From Lentisalinibacter orientalis (GTDB lineage Bacteria; Pseudomonadota; Gammaproteobacteria; Steroidobacterales; Woeseiaceae), in assembly GCF_040706535.1 (NCBI RefSeq), contig NZ_JAPDRJ010000007.1, positions 14,493 to 78,492 of the forward strand: a stretch of 64,000 nucleotides of DNA, in the 5' to 3' direction. How positions within the stretch are numbered: position 1 is the first letter of the stretch; every line of letters starts with the position of its first letter. Below the pieces are notes generated by a model. That model was given only the letters and a program-made list of their open reading frames with translations, made no database searches and was not told the origin of the DNA. The position numbers and the translations under genes are program-made. Positions 1-8,404 of the stretch are shown here, in pieces.

Positions 1-417
1 AGACGGGTCTGTAACGGATGGATCCATCAGTATATTTCTAAGATCGACGGTTGCATCCGCAAGTCGATTCATAGTGTAGCAATTGGTACTGCCCCCGATG
101 TATACATCCGTCTGCACACGATCCGCTTCCGCCTCACGTGCGAACTGTGCAATAAACGGGCCCGGCCCACGAGTGAGCGGCCGCCACTCGACTTTGATAC
201 CTGTGTCCTTTTCGAACTGCTCGACAATCGCATCGCGGAGGTTCGGAAAGGCTGGGCCTGCAACAACGACCGTGCCCTCGCCCTTTGCCTTCTGCTGCAC
301 CTCATCCCAATCCCTGACATCAATATCGGCGGCCGCAGGCGACAGCGCACACCACATTACGCTAGCAGCTATCGCTGCGTTCAATCGCATCAAAACCCTA
401 TTGCTAGCAGATGACAT
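1..417 (-). CDS. ABC importer periplasmic substrate-binding protein, C-terminus cut by window edge
   Basis: Reading the minus strand from an ATG at 417 gives an open frame that runs off the left edge (139 codons visible). A ribosome-binding site, GGAGG, lies about 7 bases upstream. The N-terminus is a signal peptide ending near SPAAA (about 31 residues). The mature part starts DIDVRDWDEV and contains EGTVVVAG and FEKDTGIKVEW, typical of the first lobe of iron(III)/spermidine-type extracellular solute-binding proteins. It lies 17 bases downstream of the permease gene, so it is the third member of an ATPase-permease-binding-protein operon. The ligand cannot be inferred from the fragment. Relatives carry Fe(III), 2-aminoethylphosphonate or small organic anions. 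Its place in a ring-cleavage cluster allows either iron supply for the non-heme oxygenases or substrate uptake. Confidence 0.75.
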   Translation of the reverse strand, partial: MSSASNRVLMRLNAAIAASVMWCALSPAAADIDVRDWDEVQQKAKGEGTVVVAGPAFPNLRDAIVEQFEKDTGIKVEWRPLTRGPGPFIAQFAREAEADRVQTDVYIGGSTNCYTMNRLADATVDLRNILMDPSVTDPS

Positions 418-434
418 CGTACACCTCCGATACT

Positions 435-2102
435 TTAACCTTTGACACGCTGCGTAGTTACCTCCAACCCCAATAGTCGCGCGAGCGCTGCCGCGACAAA
501 CACAATCGCGGTAATCACGATGCCAACAACGGCTGCCGCCTCTTTGGAGCCGCTGATCGCATACTCGAACAACAAAACCGAGAGGGGCAAGGATCTCGGT
601 TGCGCCAGCAGAACCAATGTACTTATGTCACGCAACCCCGCTATAACTACCAGCACGAAAACGCTGACGAGCATAGGTCTTACGAGCGGAATCACAATAC
701 CGGCGAAGGTGCGGAGGCGATTCGCGCCTGCAATACTTGCGGCCTCCTCCAATTCCTGATCAATTTGGCCAATAGCCGTCTTCATCATGCTCACTCCCAA
801 TGGGAGCTGGCTGATCACAATGGCGATTACCAAGAGCCCTAAACTGCCGTAAAGTACGCCAAGGAAGGGAGCTTCCAGCACCAACGCAAGGAAACCGAGC
901 CCCAAAAGGATGCCCGGTATACACCACGGAAGCCAGGTTAGGAAATCGAGAGTACCCCTGAAACTCAACTGACTCCGAGCGATTAGGTAGGCGAGCACCG
1001 AGTAGATGAGGATGCCAAGGAAACCCGCACCAAACGCTATGACCAGCGAGTTACCGAGTGCGCTGAAGAAAGTCGGGTCCGAGAAAATCGCACGCCAGTT
1101 ATCAAGCGTGAGAGGATCTTCGATACCAAAGAATCCGAAAAGTGTCATGAAGGAGCCGAGCAACAACACACCGGTAGGGACTAGCGACGACAGACCAACG
1201 GTCAAAAATAACGCGCCGGTAATCGCATAGCGACCTAATCGTCCCAAGGATAACTGCCCGGATCCGCCGCCACGGCCCAGAACGGTCGCATAGGTATTCC
1301 TCTCGACGATCCGACGATGCAATAAAGCAAGCCCTGCAAGAAAGACCAGAACTACAGTGCTCAAGGCCATCGCCTCCTCGAATCGCGGAGGTTGCCAGTT
1401 TGCTAGATCGAATACGCGTGTTGTATAGACACTGATACCGGCCGGCGCACCCAGAAATTGCTCCACTTCAAAAGCCTCAAGGCCCCTGATGAATCCGAGT
1501 ATGGTCCCCGTCAGGATCGCAGACGAAAGCAGCGGAATCGTTATACTACCCAAGACTCTGCGAGGTGAGGCCCCGCTTACGCGTGCCGCTTCTTCCAGAG
1601 ATCCGTCCAGCTGACGGATTGCCGGGCCCAGTAAAATGATCATCACAGGCACCGTGCTCGCCGTCATGTGAACCCACAGAATACCTTCCAGTGACTGGAT
1701 ATCGAATACTGGCTCGGAAATCAGAGGCAGGCGCATGAGCCATGTATTCACCAACCCATCATAGCCATCCAGCAGCATGGTCCATCCGAGGGTAAGCGGA
1801 AGAACGGGGAGCATAAAAGCGAGCCAGAACGACCCTTCGAGAAACCGGGCGCCGGGTATCGGGAAGCGGATAAGCGCCCATGCGATCGCAAAACCTATGA
1901 TCGCGGCGAAAGGTGCTCGCAGAGCGAGCAAGAGACTGTATCCGAGTGCCTCGCGAGATTCTGCGCCAGTGAAAACCCCCGCGAGCGCCGCCAGATCGGC
2001 TCCACCTCCGATGACTACCGCTATTGGACCCAAGGTGACCAAACCGACCAAGGCGAGAGTCGTCAAGCCAAGAGTTTGCTGTTGGATCCGCATGACAATC
2101 AC
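435..2102 (-). CDS. Fused ABC transporter permease (FbpB/ThiP type)
   Basis: This inner-membrane permease has 555 residues and two fused permease modules of about 270 residues each, as in iron(III), thiamine and phosphonate importers. Each half carries an EAA coupling loop that would touch the ATPase: EEAARVSGASPRRV in the first half (about residue 172) and EEAASIAGANRLRT in the second (about 450). Around 12 hydrophobic segments are visible. The annotated start is a GTG at 2102. An ATG three codons later (2093) is equally plausible, because neither has a strong ribosome-binding site. The upstream ATPase gene ends 9 bases before it and the binding-protein gene follows, so the three are one transport operon at the 3' end of the catabolic cluster. 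Confidence 0.85.
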   Translation of the reverse strand: MIVMRIQQQTLGLTTLALVGLVTLGPIAVVIGGGADLAALAGVFTGAESREALGYSLLLALRAPFAAIIGFAIAWALIRFPIPGARFLEGSFWLAFMLPVLPLTLGWTMLLDGYDGLVNTWLMRLPLISEPVFDIQSLEGILWVHMTASTVPVMIILLGPAIRQLDGSLEEAARVSGASPRRVLGSITIPLLSSAILTGTILGFIRGLEAFEVEQFLGAPAGISVYTTRVFDLANWQPPRFEEAMALSTVVLVFLAGLALLHRRIVERNTYATVLGRGGGSGQLSLGRLGRYAITGALFLTVGLSSLVPTGVLLLGSFMTLFGFFGIEDPLTLDNWRAIFSDPTFFSALGNSLVIAFGAGFLGILIYSVLAYLIARSQLSFRGTLDFLTWLPWCIPGILLGLGFLALVLEAPFLGVLYGSLGLLVIAIVISQLPLGVSMMKTAIGQIDQELEEAASIAGANRLRTFAGIVIPLVRPMLVSVFVLVVIAGLRDISTLVLLAQPRSLPLSVLLFEYAISGSKEAAAVVGIVITAIVFVAAALARLLGLEVTTQRVKG

Positions 2103-2111
2103 TAAAGGCGA

Positions 2112-3200
2112 CTAGCGCTTTGGCCAGACCGTTACATACTCCGGCTCTGCCAAGATGAAGAACCGGTCACCGGGCTTGACTCGCTCGTTCTTTCCGAGGG
2201 GTACGGTGTTCGTGTTCCCGCCAGTCTCCACCTTGCATTCTTTACTGTGACCTACGTAACTAACCTCCGACACTGTCGCCGGTATCGACACCAGCGTCTT
2301 CGAAGGTTCCGAGGATACTCGCGAGTCTTCCGGCCGCACTGCTACACGCACAGATTCGCCCACGGTCAGGTCACTGCGAGACTCAGGAAGTGCGATATCA
2401 ATCCCCTCTAAGAGGCGGATGATTACGTGGTCATTACCTGGCGAAGTAACAGTGCCTTCAAGTAATATTATTCTTCCAACAAACCGCTGAATGAAAAAAT
2501 TCGCGGGCTCCTCGTATATTTGACGAGGCGTACCAATCTGCTGGATGTCGCCGTTGTACATGACCACTACGGTATCAGACAAATCCATTGCTTCAGTCTG
2601 ATCGTGCGTCACGTAGAGCACGGACATGTTCAGCCTCTTCTGGATCGCCTTCATCTGATGGCGGAGTTCCTCGCGCAACTCCGTATCAAGATTCGAAAAC
2701 GGCTCATCCAACAGCAGCAAATCAGGCTCACCAACCAACGCCCGAGCCAGTGCGACTCGTTGTTGCTGCCCCCCGCTCAGTTTCGTTCCCGGTCGGTGCA
2801 AGTAATCATGCAGGCCCACCAGATTCGCCACCGACGAAACCTTGTCCGCTATCTCCGCTCGCGAAGTCCGACGGACCTTAAGGGGATACGCAATATTCTC
2901 AGCTACGGTCATATGCGGCCAGACCGCATACGACTGGAAGACCAAGCCAATCCTGCGCTTCTCGGCAGGAACAAAGGTATTCGACGCTACATCTGCGACA
3001 ACACGATCCCTGAGTGAGATCGACCCGGTATCTGGACTCTCCAGACCTGCCACGAGCCGCAGGGTCGTGCTCTTTCCGCAGCCGCTCCGCCCGAGTAGGG
3101 TAAGGACCTCGCCGGCCCCAACGCCAAACGAAACATCTTTGACTGCAGTCGCCGATCCGTAACTCTTTGACACGCCCGTGACTTCCAGAATCGGCTTCAT
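2112..3200 (-). CDS. ABC transporter ATP-binding protein (FbpC/PotA type)
   Basis: The cytoplasmic ATPase subunit of the importer. The nucleotide-binding domain shows Walker A GRSGCGKST, Q-loop VFQSYAVWPH, signature LSGGQQQ, Walker B LLLLDEP and H-loop YVTHDQTEA. A C-terminal TOBE-like beta domain follows (from about residue 230) and normally contacts regulators or substrate. I place the start at the ATG at 3200 (363 residues), because MKPILEV is where the family begins. A longer frame from a TTG at 3263 would overlap the dioxygenase gene by about 38 bases and adds an unlikely extension. It is co-directional with the permease and binding protein. Confidence 0.85.
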   Translation of the reverse strand: MKPILEVTGVSKSYGSATAVKDVSFGVGAGEVLTLLGRSGCGKSTTLRLVAGLESPDTGSISLRDRVVADVASNTFVPAEKRRIGLVFQSYAVWPHMTVAENIAYPLKVRRTSRAEIADKVSSVANLVGLHDYLHRPGTKLSGGQQQRVALARALVGEPDLLLLDEPFSNLDTELREELRHQMKAIQKRLNMSVLYVTHDQTEAMDLSDTVVVMYNGDIQQIGTPRQIYEEPANFFIQRFVGRIILLEGTVTSPGNDHVIIRLLEGIDIALPESRSDLTVGESVRVAVRPEDSRVSSEPSKTLVSIPATVSEVSYVGHSKECKVETGGNTNTVPLGKNERVKPGDRFFILAEPEYVTVWPKR

Positions 3201-3225
3201 GGTGCTGTCCGCGGAATTAGTTGTC

Positions 3226-4044
3226 TCAAGGCCGGTAAAGCCCTTGGGCGCATCCGGTACCAAATCGGGAAATCGGTTCGTAGAGGAGATTCTGCAGTGG
3301 AGTGCCTTCGAAAGCCGCTGCCAATATCACCCATGCACGGATTTCCCCCGCCGATGAACCTGCCGCCTCTATTCGTTCTTCGGGCATATTGACCACAGCC
3401 TCCAAGTCTGGCTTTTCTAGCAGGCGCAGAAAGTTCATATCGAACGCTTCGTCAATGTAGCCCATTCGGAAGTCGCCCGGGGAATGCGATAACCCACCGC
3501 ACGCGACGATAGCCACGTTCACGTGCTCCGGCCACGCCGTAACAGCATCTCGCAGACTTCTGCCTACCTCACGACATCGGCGTAGAGTGGGGTAAGGCGG
3601 AATAGAGGTATTGACGAATATCGGTACTATCGACATATCCGCTGAGGGGTCCAGGAAATGCAATGGAACCATGATTCCGTGATCCAGATCCCACTCTTCC
3701 ACACGCGCCCAGTCGATCTGGCCAGCCAGCCCCGTCTCCAGAATGACACGCGATAGGGACGGCGTGCCTCGCGCGACGCGTTTCTCTATTGGAAGCTCCT
3801 CGACCGGTCCCCAGTAGGAGTCTGCCATCCCCACGGCGAACGCCGGCATATTGTCGAGAAAGAACTTATTGATGTGCTCCCCTGAGACGACGACCAGTAC
3901 ATCTACTGCTTGATCGTGGATTCCCTCGCGGAGCCGGGTGAAGCCGGCCCGAAATCTCGCAATGCGTTCCGTCTCTTCCCCGGTCGGCTCATTCAGAACC
4001 ATTGCGAGATGAGACGTGGCGGCGCCGAAAACTAGATTTGCCAT
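3226..4044 (-). CDS. Class III extradiol ring-cleavage dioxygenase, catalytic subunit (LigB/CarBb type)
   Basis: This subunit should open a catechol-type ring next to its hydroxyls using Fe(II) and O2. The 272 residues match the LigB superfamily. His12 (in TSHLAM) and His57 (SGEHINKFF) fit the two iron-ligand histidines, and the C-terminal glutamate ligand probably lies in AGEIRAW. His122 (LDHG) and His187 (GGLSHSPG) fit the second-shell and acid/base histidines. It follows the small subunit gene by 2 bases. The length and the partner of about 90 residues match the CarBa/CarBb enzyme of carbazole degradation (2'-aminobiphenyl-2,3-diol 1,2-dioxygenase) better than protocatechuate LigAB. The true substrate is inferred only from neighbouring genes. 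Confidence 0.85.
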   Translation of the reverse strand: MANLVFGAATSHLAMVLNEPTGEETERIARFRAGFTRLREGIHDQAVDVLVVVSGEHINKFFLDNMPAFAVGMADSYWGPVEELPIEKRVARGTPSLSRVILETGLAGQIDWARVEEWDLDHGIMVPLHFLDPSADMSIVPIFVNTSIPPYPTLRRCREVGRSLRDAVTAWPEHVNVAIVACGGLSHSPGDFRMGYIDEAFDMNFLRLLEKPDLEAVVNMPEERIEAAGSSAGEIRAWVILAAAFEGTPLQNLLYEPISRFGTGCAQGLYRP

Positions 4045-4046
4045 CC

Positions 4047-4325
4047 TCAGCTTCGCTCGTCGCCGGTCGCGCTAACCACCGTCCGAACCATCCGGTCACG
4101 GAATTCGCTCACGGGATGACCACACAGTCGGAAATAGCGAAACACCAGGTTCGGCAATAGGCCGAGCTTGCGCAATTCCCCGAACTGCTGCGCCAGCAGC
4201 GCCCGCCTTTCCTCTTCAGTCAAAGAATAATCGCGTAGGAACTCATCGAGATTCGCGAGCAGATGCTCGCGATCTACCCGCTTGGTGAGTTCGAACACGA
4301 CTTTGTTCAGCTGATATTCGCTCAC
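4047..4325 (-). CDS. Extradiol dioxygenase small subunit (LigA/CarBa type)
   Basis: A 92-residue, mostly alpha-helical protein with the LigA-fold pattern: YQLNKVVFELT near the N-terminus, then LDEFLRDYSLTEEERRALL and the segment GLLPNLVFRYFRLCGHPVSE. In two-subunit class III extradiol enzymes this subunit caps the active site of the LigB-type chain. The catalytic-subunit gene starts 2 bases downstream, which fits translational coupling and 1:1 stoichiometry. It is shorter than LigA (about 139 residues) and close to CarBa (about 90). Upstream lies the meta-cleavage hydrolase gene, 15 bases away. Confidence 0.75.
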   Translation of the reverse strand: MSEYQLNKVVFELTKRVDREHLLANLDEFLRDYSLTEEERRALLAQQFGELRKLGLLPNLVFRYFRLCGHPVSEFRDRMVRTVVSATGDERS

Positions 4326-4340
4326 AAATTCTCCACGAAT

Positions 4341-5174
4341 TCAGCGCTTCAGGAAGGCGAGCGACAATTCATTGAACTCGTCTGCTCTCTCTATCTGAGC
4401 CCAGTGCCCGCACCGCGGAAATATGTGCAATCGCGAATTCTGGAGCAGCTTGAGCTGGATCAAACCGCTGTCAAGAGAAGAGAAACGATCTTCGCTGCCC
4501 CAGATCATAAGTGTCTCCGCTTCCACCTTCCGCAACTCATGAGCCACTTCTTCCCGCGGAGGATGATGTTTGGTCCATAACTCCACTGTCTCCGGCCGTG
4601 CGCTCATCTCGTAACGCTCCTTGACGATCTCCGGAGATATATGCCGTTGATCATAAACGAGGGTGCGTAATATTCGCTCCATCTTCTCCATTGATGGGCC
4701 CTCGTCGTTGTAGTAGTCAATGATCAGCTTGATGCCTTCCTGGGGACGGGGTTGAAAAAAACTCAATGGTGCCGCCGCATTGTTACCCACCGCAATATGC
4801 TTCTTTACCCGTTCGGGCGAATCAATGCAGAGGCGCATGATGCTCTGCGCACCGATCGAATTGCCAATGAAGTCGGCCTGCTCTATACCGAGCTCATCCA
4901 TGAACGCTGCTACTATCCGAGCGGTGAAGCTGAGGCGACCCTCTGTCTCGTTGACGACCATCTCACTGCGGCCGAACTGAGGCATATCGATGATCAACAT
5001 TCGAAACTCACTCGCGATCGCATCAATGTTTTTCGAAAAATTGCTCCACCCGGCCGCGCCGGGACCACCGCCGTGCAGGCAGATCACCGGCTCCCCTGCG
5101 CCGACGTCATGGTAGTGCAGCTTTACTCCGCCGGCGTTTACGAACTTACTGGTCGCCTCTTCCGTATACGTCAT
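4341..5174 (-). CDS. Meta-cleavage product hydrolase (alpha/beta hydrolase, BphD/CarC/MhpC type)
   Basis: A serine hydrolase of 277 residues expected to split the vinylogous 1,5-diketone made by the extradiol enzyme into a carboxylic acid and 2-hydroxypenta-2,4-dienoate. The oxyanion-hole motif is HGGGPGAAGWSNF (about 34-46), which is diagnostic for this hydrolase subfamily. The nucleophile is Ser106 in GNSIGAQ, the acid Asp lies in WGSEDRF (about 225) and the base His in CGHWAQIE (about 257). The start overlaps the stop of the Rieske oxygenase gene by 4 bases, implying coupled translation. Together with the hydratase, aldolase and dehydrogenase genes at 14.6-17.5 kb it completes a hydrolytic meta-cleavage pathway. 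Confidence 0.85.
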   Translation of the reverse strand: MTYTEEATSKFVNAGGVKLHYHDVGAGEPVICLHGGGPGAAGWSNFSKNIDAIASEFRMLIIDMPQFGRSEMVVNETEGRLSFTARIVAAFMDELGIEQADFIGNSIGAQSIMRLCIDSPERVKKHIAVGNNAAAPLSFFQPRPQEGIKLIIDYYNDEGPSMEKMERILRTLVYDQRHISPEIVKERYEMSARPETVELWTKHHPPREEVAHELRKVEAETLMIWGSEDRFSSLDSGLIQLKLLQNSRLHIFPRCGHWAQIERADEFNELSLAFLKR

Positions 5175-6286
5175 TTTTGCCCCTCAGTCTCCGGATCTAA
5201 TCTGGCGTTTTTCTCTACGAAACGCCGCCAACTCACAATCGATTGGTCCGGCCGATAAAGTATCTCCGGCGGTGTTTCCATTCCCTCAACCATCCAGGCA
5301 TCTTGGTTGTTGAATTGCGTGTGAAAGAAAGGTTTGATGTACAAAGCGTACTTCATCTTTAGCCAGAGCGCTCCCACGCCTCCAGTACGCTTGACGATGA
5401 ATTGAAGGTAACGATGATTTCCTTCCGTAGTCGGCACATACCACTCATAGTGAGCCCAGTTGGCGTATTGCACGCGGAGGGTGCCAGGTAACCGAATCCG
5501 AATCCCTCTGGCGCCTGGTCGCCAGCGCCAGAAATTGCGTTTCGGCCAACGCCCGAGGCCCGGGTACTCACCCTCCCACCCAAGCTCCTTGACCGTCCGG
5601 GTGAGCCACTTGCTGTTCTCGTCTACCACCGGTTCCGAATAGCCCCAGGCAGGCGCGCGTCTCCAAAACGTCCAAACTCCCCTGCGGTGCAGATATTTCA
5701 CGTGCCCTTCGTCATAGCCGTTCTCTGCAGCGTGTCGCCAGTCACCAGGTCGCTCTGTAACACGACCGACAATCCTGGCGTCTTTAGCCAGAAACTCCTC
5801 CGGTATATCTTCGGATAGCGGGTGTGGATCCCCATCTCCCAAAAACACCCAGATGAGACCGCCTAGCTCTTTGACTGGGTACGTGCGCACACTGACGTCG
5901 GCCTTAGCGACCCTTGAATCTGGCCCGTCAGTCAGGGCAGCGACCACCTTGCCGGATTCCAATTCGTAGACCCAGCCGTGGTACGGACAGCTAATAGTTC
6001 CCGCAAAGTCGCAAAAACTGCCATCGAGCGGGACGCCTCGATGAGCACAGCGATTTTCGATTGCGTAGGCTTTGCCCTCGCTGCGGAAGAACGCGATCCG
6101 TCGGCCCAATAACGTGATGCCTTGGCCCTTGCTCTCTTTCAGCGAGCGGCCGAACATGACCGGATACCAATATTCTCTAAAACCAAGCGCTGCCGAATCG
6201 TAACGCGGGAAACGGGTTCTTCCTTTCTTGAACCCTGTTACCTGGTGCTCGTACAGCTCTTCTTCGTCCAGAACCGGCTGCGACAT
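5171..6286 (-). CDS. Rieske terminal oxygenase, carbazole 1,9a-dioxygenase (CarAa)-like
   Basis: 371 residues from the ATG at 6286, chosen for the strong GGGAGG site just upstream. The Rieske [2Fe-2S] ligands are Cys80/His82 (CAHRG) and Cys100/His103 (CPYHGW). The mononuclear iron site is built by ENGYDEGH and KYLH (His195, His200) plus an Asp in NNQDAW near the C-terminus. Several stretches read like CarAa rather than VanA: RTYPVKE, VFLGDGDPHPLSED, LPGTLRV, HYEWYVP and SIVSWRRF. CarAa-type enzymes do angular dioxygenation of N-heterocycles or mono-oxygenation. No ferredoxin or reductase partner is encoded in the window, so electrons must come from elsewhere. The exact substrate is unknown. 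Confidence 0.8.
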   Translation of the reverse strand: MSQPVLDEEELYEHQVTGFKKGRTRFPRYDSAALGFREYWYPVMFGRSLKESKGQGITLLGRRIAFFRSEGKAYAIENRCAHRGVPLDGSFCDFAGTISCPYHGWVYELESGKVVAALTDGPDSRVAKADVSVRTYPVKELGGLIWVFLGDGDPHPLSEDIPEEFLAKDARIVGRVTERPGDWRHAAENGYDEGHVKYLHRRGVWTFWRRAPAWGYSEPVVDENSKWLTRTVKELGWEGEYPGLGRWPKRNFWRWRPGARGIRIRLPGTLRVQYANWAHYEWYVPTTEGNHRYLQFIVKRTGGVGALWLKMKYALYIKPFFHTQFNNQDAWMVEGMETPPEILYRPDQSIVSWRRFVEKNARLDPETEGQK

Positions 6287-6302
6287 ATATCCTCCCGAGA
6301 TC

Positions 6303-7604
6303 TCAGTGATTCGCCACACACAAAGTGAGCGCCGCATGGATGAGCGTCCGACATAGCGTTTCCAGACTGCTCAAATGAGCTTCACCCATGGAGAACTGCC
6401 CAGAGTACTCTAGCGGGTGTGGTGGGGGAGGCATGCCGACACGCGCGGTCGGCACTCCCCAGAGACGCAATACATTCGCTTCAGTCGCCCCGCTACCGCC
6501 CTTGGGCGCCTCGTAGCCCTTCTCATTCGCATACTCCCACGCGGCAATGGTGGCCTTTACGACCGAATCGTTGGCGTCCGTATGGCTGCCCGGAATTCCG
6601 AACAGCATCTCCGGTACGATCTCTATGTCACCCAATTCCTCAGCAATCTTGCTCACCGCCTGCTCGACCTCGCGTCGCACTTGTTGCAGACTCGTCCGGG
6701 GACTGACGCGAAGGTCTATATAGAGATCACACCACTCTCCAATGAAGGTTGGCTTGTACTGCCACCCTGAGCGCACTGCCCCGATGCTCCCTTGGGGAGC
6801 GACGGATCCGGATCGATGTCGTTCAGAGTACTCGCTAAACCAGTTCTCGAGCCTTTCCACCACTCGAGCTGCCTCGATGATCGGATTCCGGTGCTTGACG
6901 ACATGCCTCGTGCCTGCATAACCGAGGATCCCCCGCACACGAATCCGGAACCAGGTGACACCGACCTCCTCAAATGCCACCGGACCGGGTTTGGCCACAA
7001 TCGCCCGGTCCGGTATCCCGCCGTATTGGAGTAAGCGATGACAACCGATTCCATGCCCTACCTCGATATCTGGTGGCTGGGATGGTCGCGGTGCCGTTGG
7101 CATACCGCCTCCGCACATCCCCAGACTCAGATCCCCTGCTAGCCCGATATTGGCTCGGCGCAGAGCGACTGCCGCCATGACGGCGCTCGCCGCATGGCCC
7201 TTCGGGTTGTGTGCGCCAAGTCCAGATACGACATTATCGACAAGTCGTGCCTTCGGAATCTGATCCTGTCGTTTTTCGAGATCGATATTGTCACCGTCCT
7301 CCGCGGGGTCACCGCTGAAGGCCGTGTCGATCGGCGAGTAGAAGAGGAGGCTCTGGCCGTCGCCGCCACCTCGAATCCTGCCAATGGCATTGGCCTGATT
7401 CTCGCCAATCGCTTGCACTGTGGCTTCGATATCATTTTGGCGCATGTGGTCAACTAGGAAATGAGCCAAGGGCAGTTCATCGCCCGAGGGACTCGGGATA
7501 TCGACCATTCCCATTAGCAGTTCTATCAACTCTTGGGGGCGAACGGTCTGCCAAACGCGTTCGGCCAGCTCATCCACCTCCTGTCTCTTTACCCTGTCTG
7601 TCAT
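6303..7604 (-). CDS. M20-family amidohydrolase/deacylase-like protein with degenerate metal site
   Basis: 433 residues from the ATG at 7604 (a GGA-containing site lies just upstream; the frame stays open further but overlaps the SDR gene). The fold follows M20 peptidases/ArgE-DapE deacylases: an N-terminal catalytic half, an inserted dimerisation domain (about 200-310) and a C-terminal catalytic part. The usual metal ligands are altered. The expected GHxDTV reads YSPIDTA, the bridging Asp in DxKGG reads NPKGH, and the catalytic Glu-Glu pair is replaced by a Gly-rich MCGGGMPT. The C-terminal PPPPHPLEY retains a His. The protein may have lost zinc hydrolysis or use another chemistry. It sits between SDR and Rieske genes, so a role in processing an amide-linked substrate is inference. 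Confidence 0.6.
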   Translation of the reverse strand: MTDRVKRQEVDELAERVWQTVRPQELIELLMGMVDIPSPSGDELPLAHFLVDHMRQNDIEATVQAIGENQANAIGRIRGGGDGQSLLFYSPIDTAFSGDPAEDGDNIDLEKRQDQIPKARLVDNVVSGLGAHNPKGHAASAVMAAVALRRANIGLAGDLSLGMCGGGMPTAPRPSQPPDIEVGHGIGCHRLLQYGGIPDRAIVAKPGPVAFEEVGVTWFRIRVRGILGYAGTRHVVKHRNPIIEAARVVERLENWFSEYSERHRSGSVAPQGSIGAVRSGWQYKPTFIGEWCDLYIDLRVSPRTSLQQVRREVEQAVSKIAEELGDIEIVPEMLFGIPGSHTDANDSVVKATIAAWEYANEKGYEAPKGGSGATEANVLRLWGVPTARVGMPPPPHPLEYSGQFSMGEAHLSSLETLCRTLIHAALTLCVANH

Positions 7605-7626
7605 TATTTCCGTCCGGACCTTGGTG

Positions 7627-8388
7627 TCAGTCCATAACAAGTCCGCCATTGATCTCCAGGACCTCTCCAGTGATATACGCTGCACCTTCACTGGCGAGCA
7701 GTGCCACAGCCGGGCCGATATCTTCTGGCTTGCCAATCCGTCCAACCGGGATCTTCGCCTTTAAACGTTCCATGAGATCGGGACTAGTATTCGCATGCAT
7801 ATCCGTAGCGATAACACCCGGGGCGACGGCATTCACGGTTACGCCGTGAGCGGCTAGCTCCTTGGCTAACGTACGCGTCAAGCTACTAATCGCTGCCTTC
7901 GCAGCTGCATAGCCAGCAATCCCGGGGTTTCCACCGGTACGAGCCGCACTGGAAGAGAGATTAATGATGCGTCCTAGTCCCTTGGATTTCATACCTGGCA
8001 AAGCGCGCTGCGTGCAGAGATAAACGCCATTCAGGTTGTCCATCAGCACACGCTGAAAATCGCTCAGACTCATGTCCTCGAACAACATACGTGGCCCGGT
8101 AACGCCAGCGTTGTTCACCAAGATATCTACCGTCCCCAGAGACTGCTCGACGGCGCGAAACATTTGATCTACCTGCGCCGAATCCCTAACGTCAGCCTGG
8201 ACACACATGGCCCCCGACTTCTTGCCAGATTGTCGCGCAACCTGGGCTGCGGTCTCCTGCGCCGCTATCTCCGACGCGCGATAGTTGACGACTACCTCAG
8301 CACCCGCGCAGGCGAGATCCACGGCGATTTGCCGGCCAATACCGCGGCCTCCTCCAGTCACCAGAGCAACTTTCCCGACGAGGTTCAC
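7627..8388 (-). CDS. Short-chain dehydrogenase/reductase (FabG-like)
   Basis: A classical SDR of 253 residues. The NAD(P)-binding motif TGGGRGIG is at about 12-19, the structural NNAG at about 92, the catalytic Ser in NLSSSAA, and Tyr/Lys in YAAAKAA (about 160-164). The C-terminus ends in GEVLEINGGLVMD as in FabG-type enzymes. FabG itself is usually in a fatty-acid operon. Here the gene is between an amidohydrolase (16 bases upstream) and the M20-like gene (22 bases downstream) in the ring-degradation cluster, so oxidation of an alcohol or cis-dihydrodiol in the catabolic route is the likely role. Substrate not determinable. Confidence 0.85.
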   Translation of the reverse strand: MNLVGKVALVTGGGRGIGRQIAVDLACAGAEVVVNYRASEIAAQETAAQVARQSGKKSGAMCVQADVRDSAQVDQMFRAVEQSLGTVDILVNNAGVTGPRMLFEDMSLSDFQRVLMDNLNGVYLCTQRALPGMKSKGLGRIINLSSSAARTGGNPGIAGYAAAKAAISSLTRTLAKELAAHGVTVNAVAPGVIATDMHANTSPDLMERLKAKIPVGRIGKPEDIGPAVALLASEGAAYITGEVLEINGGLVMD

Positions 8389-8404
8389 TGGTCGTTTCCG
8401 CGCT

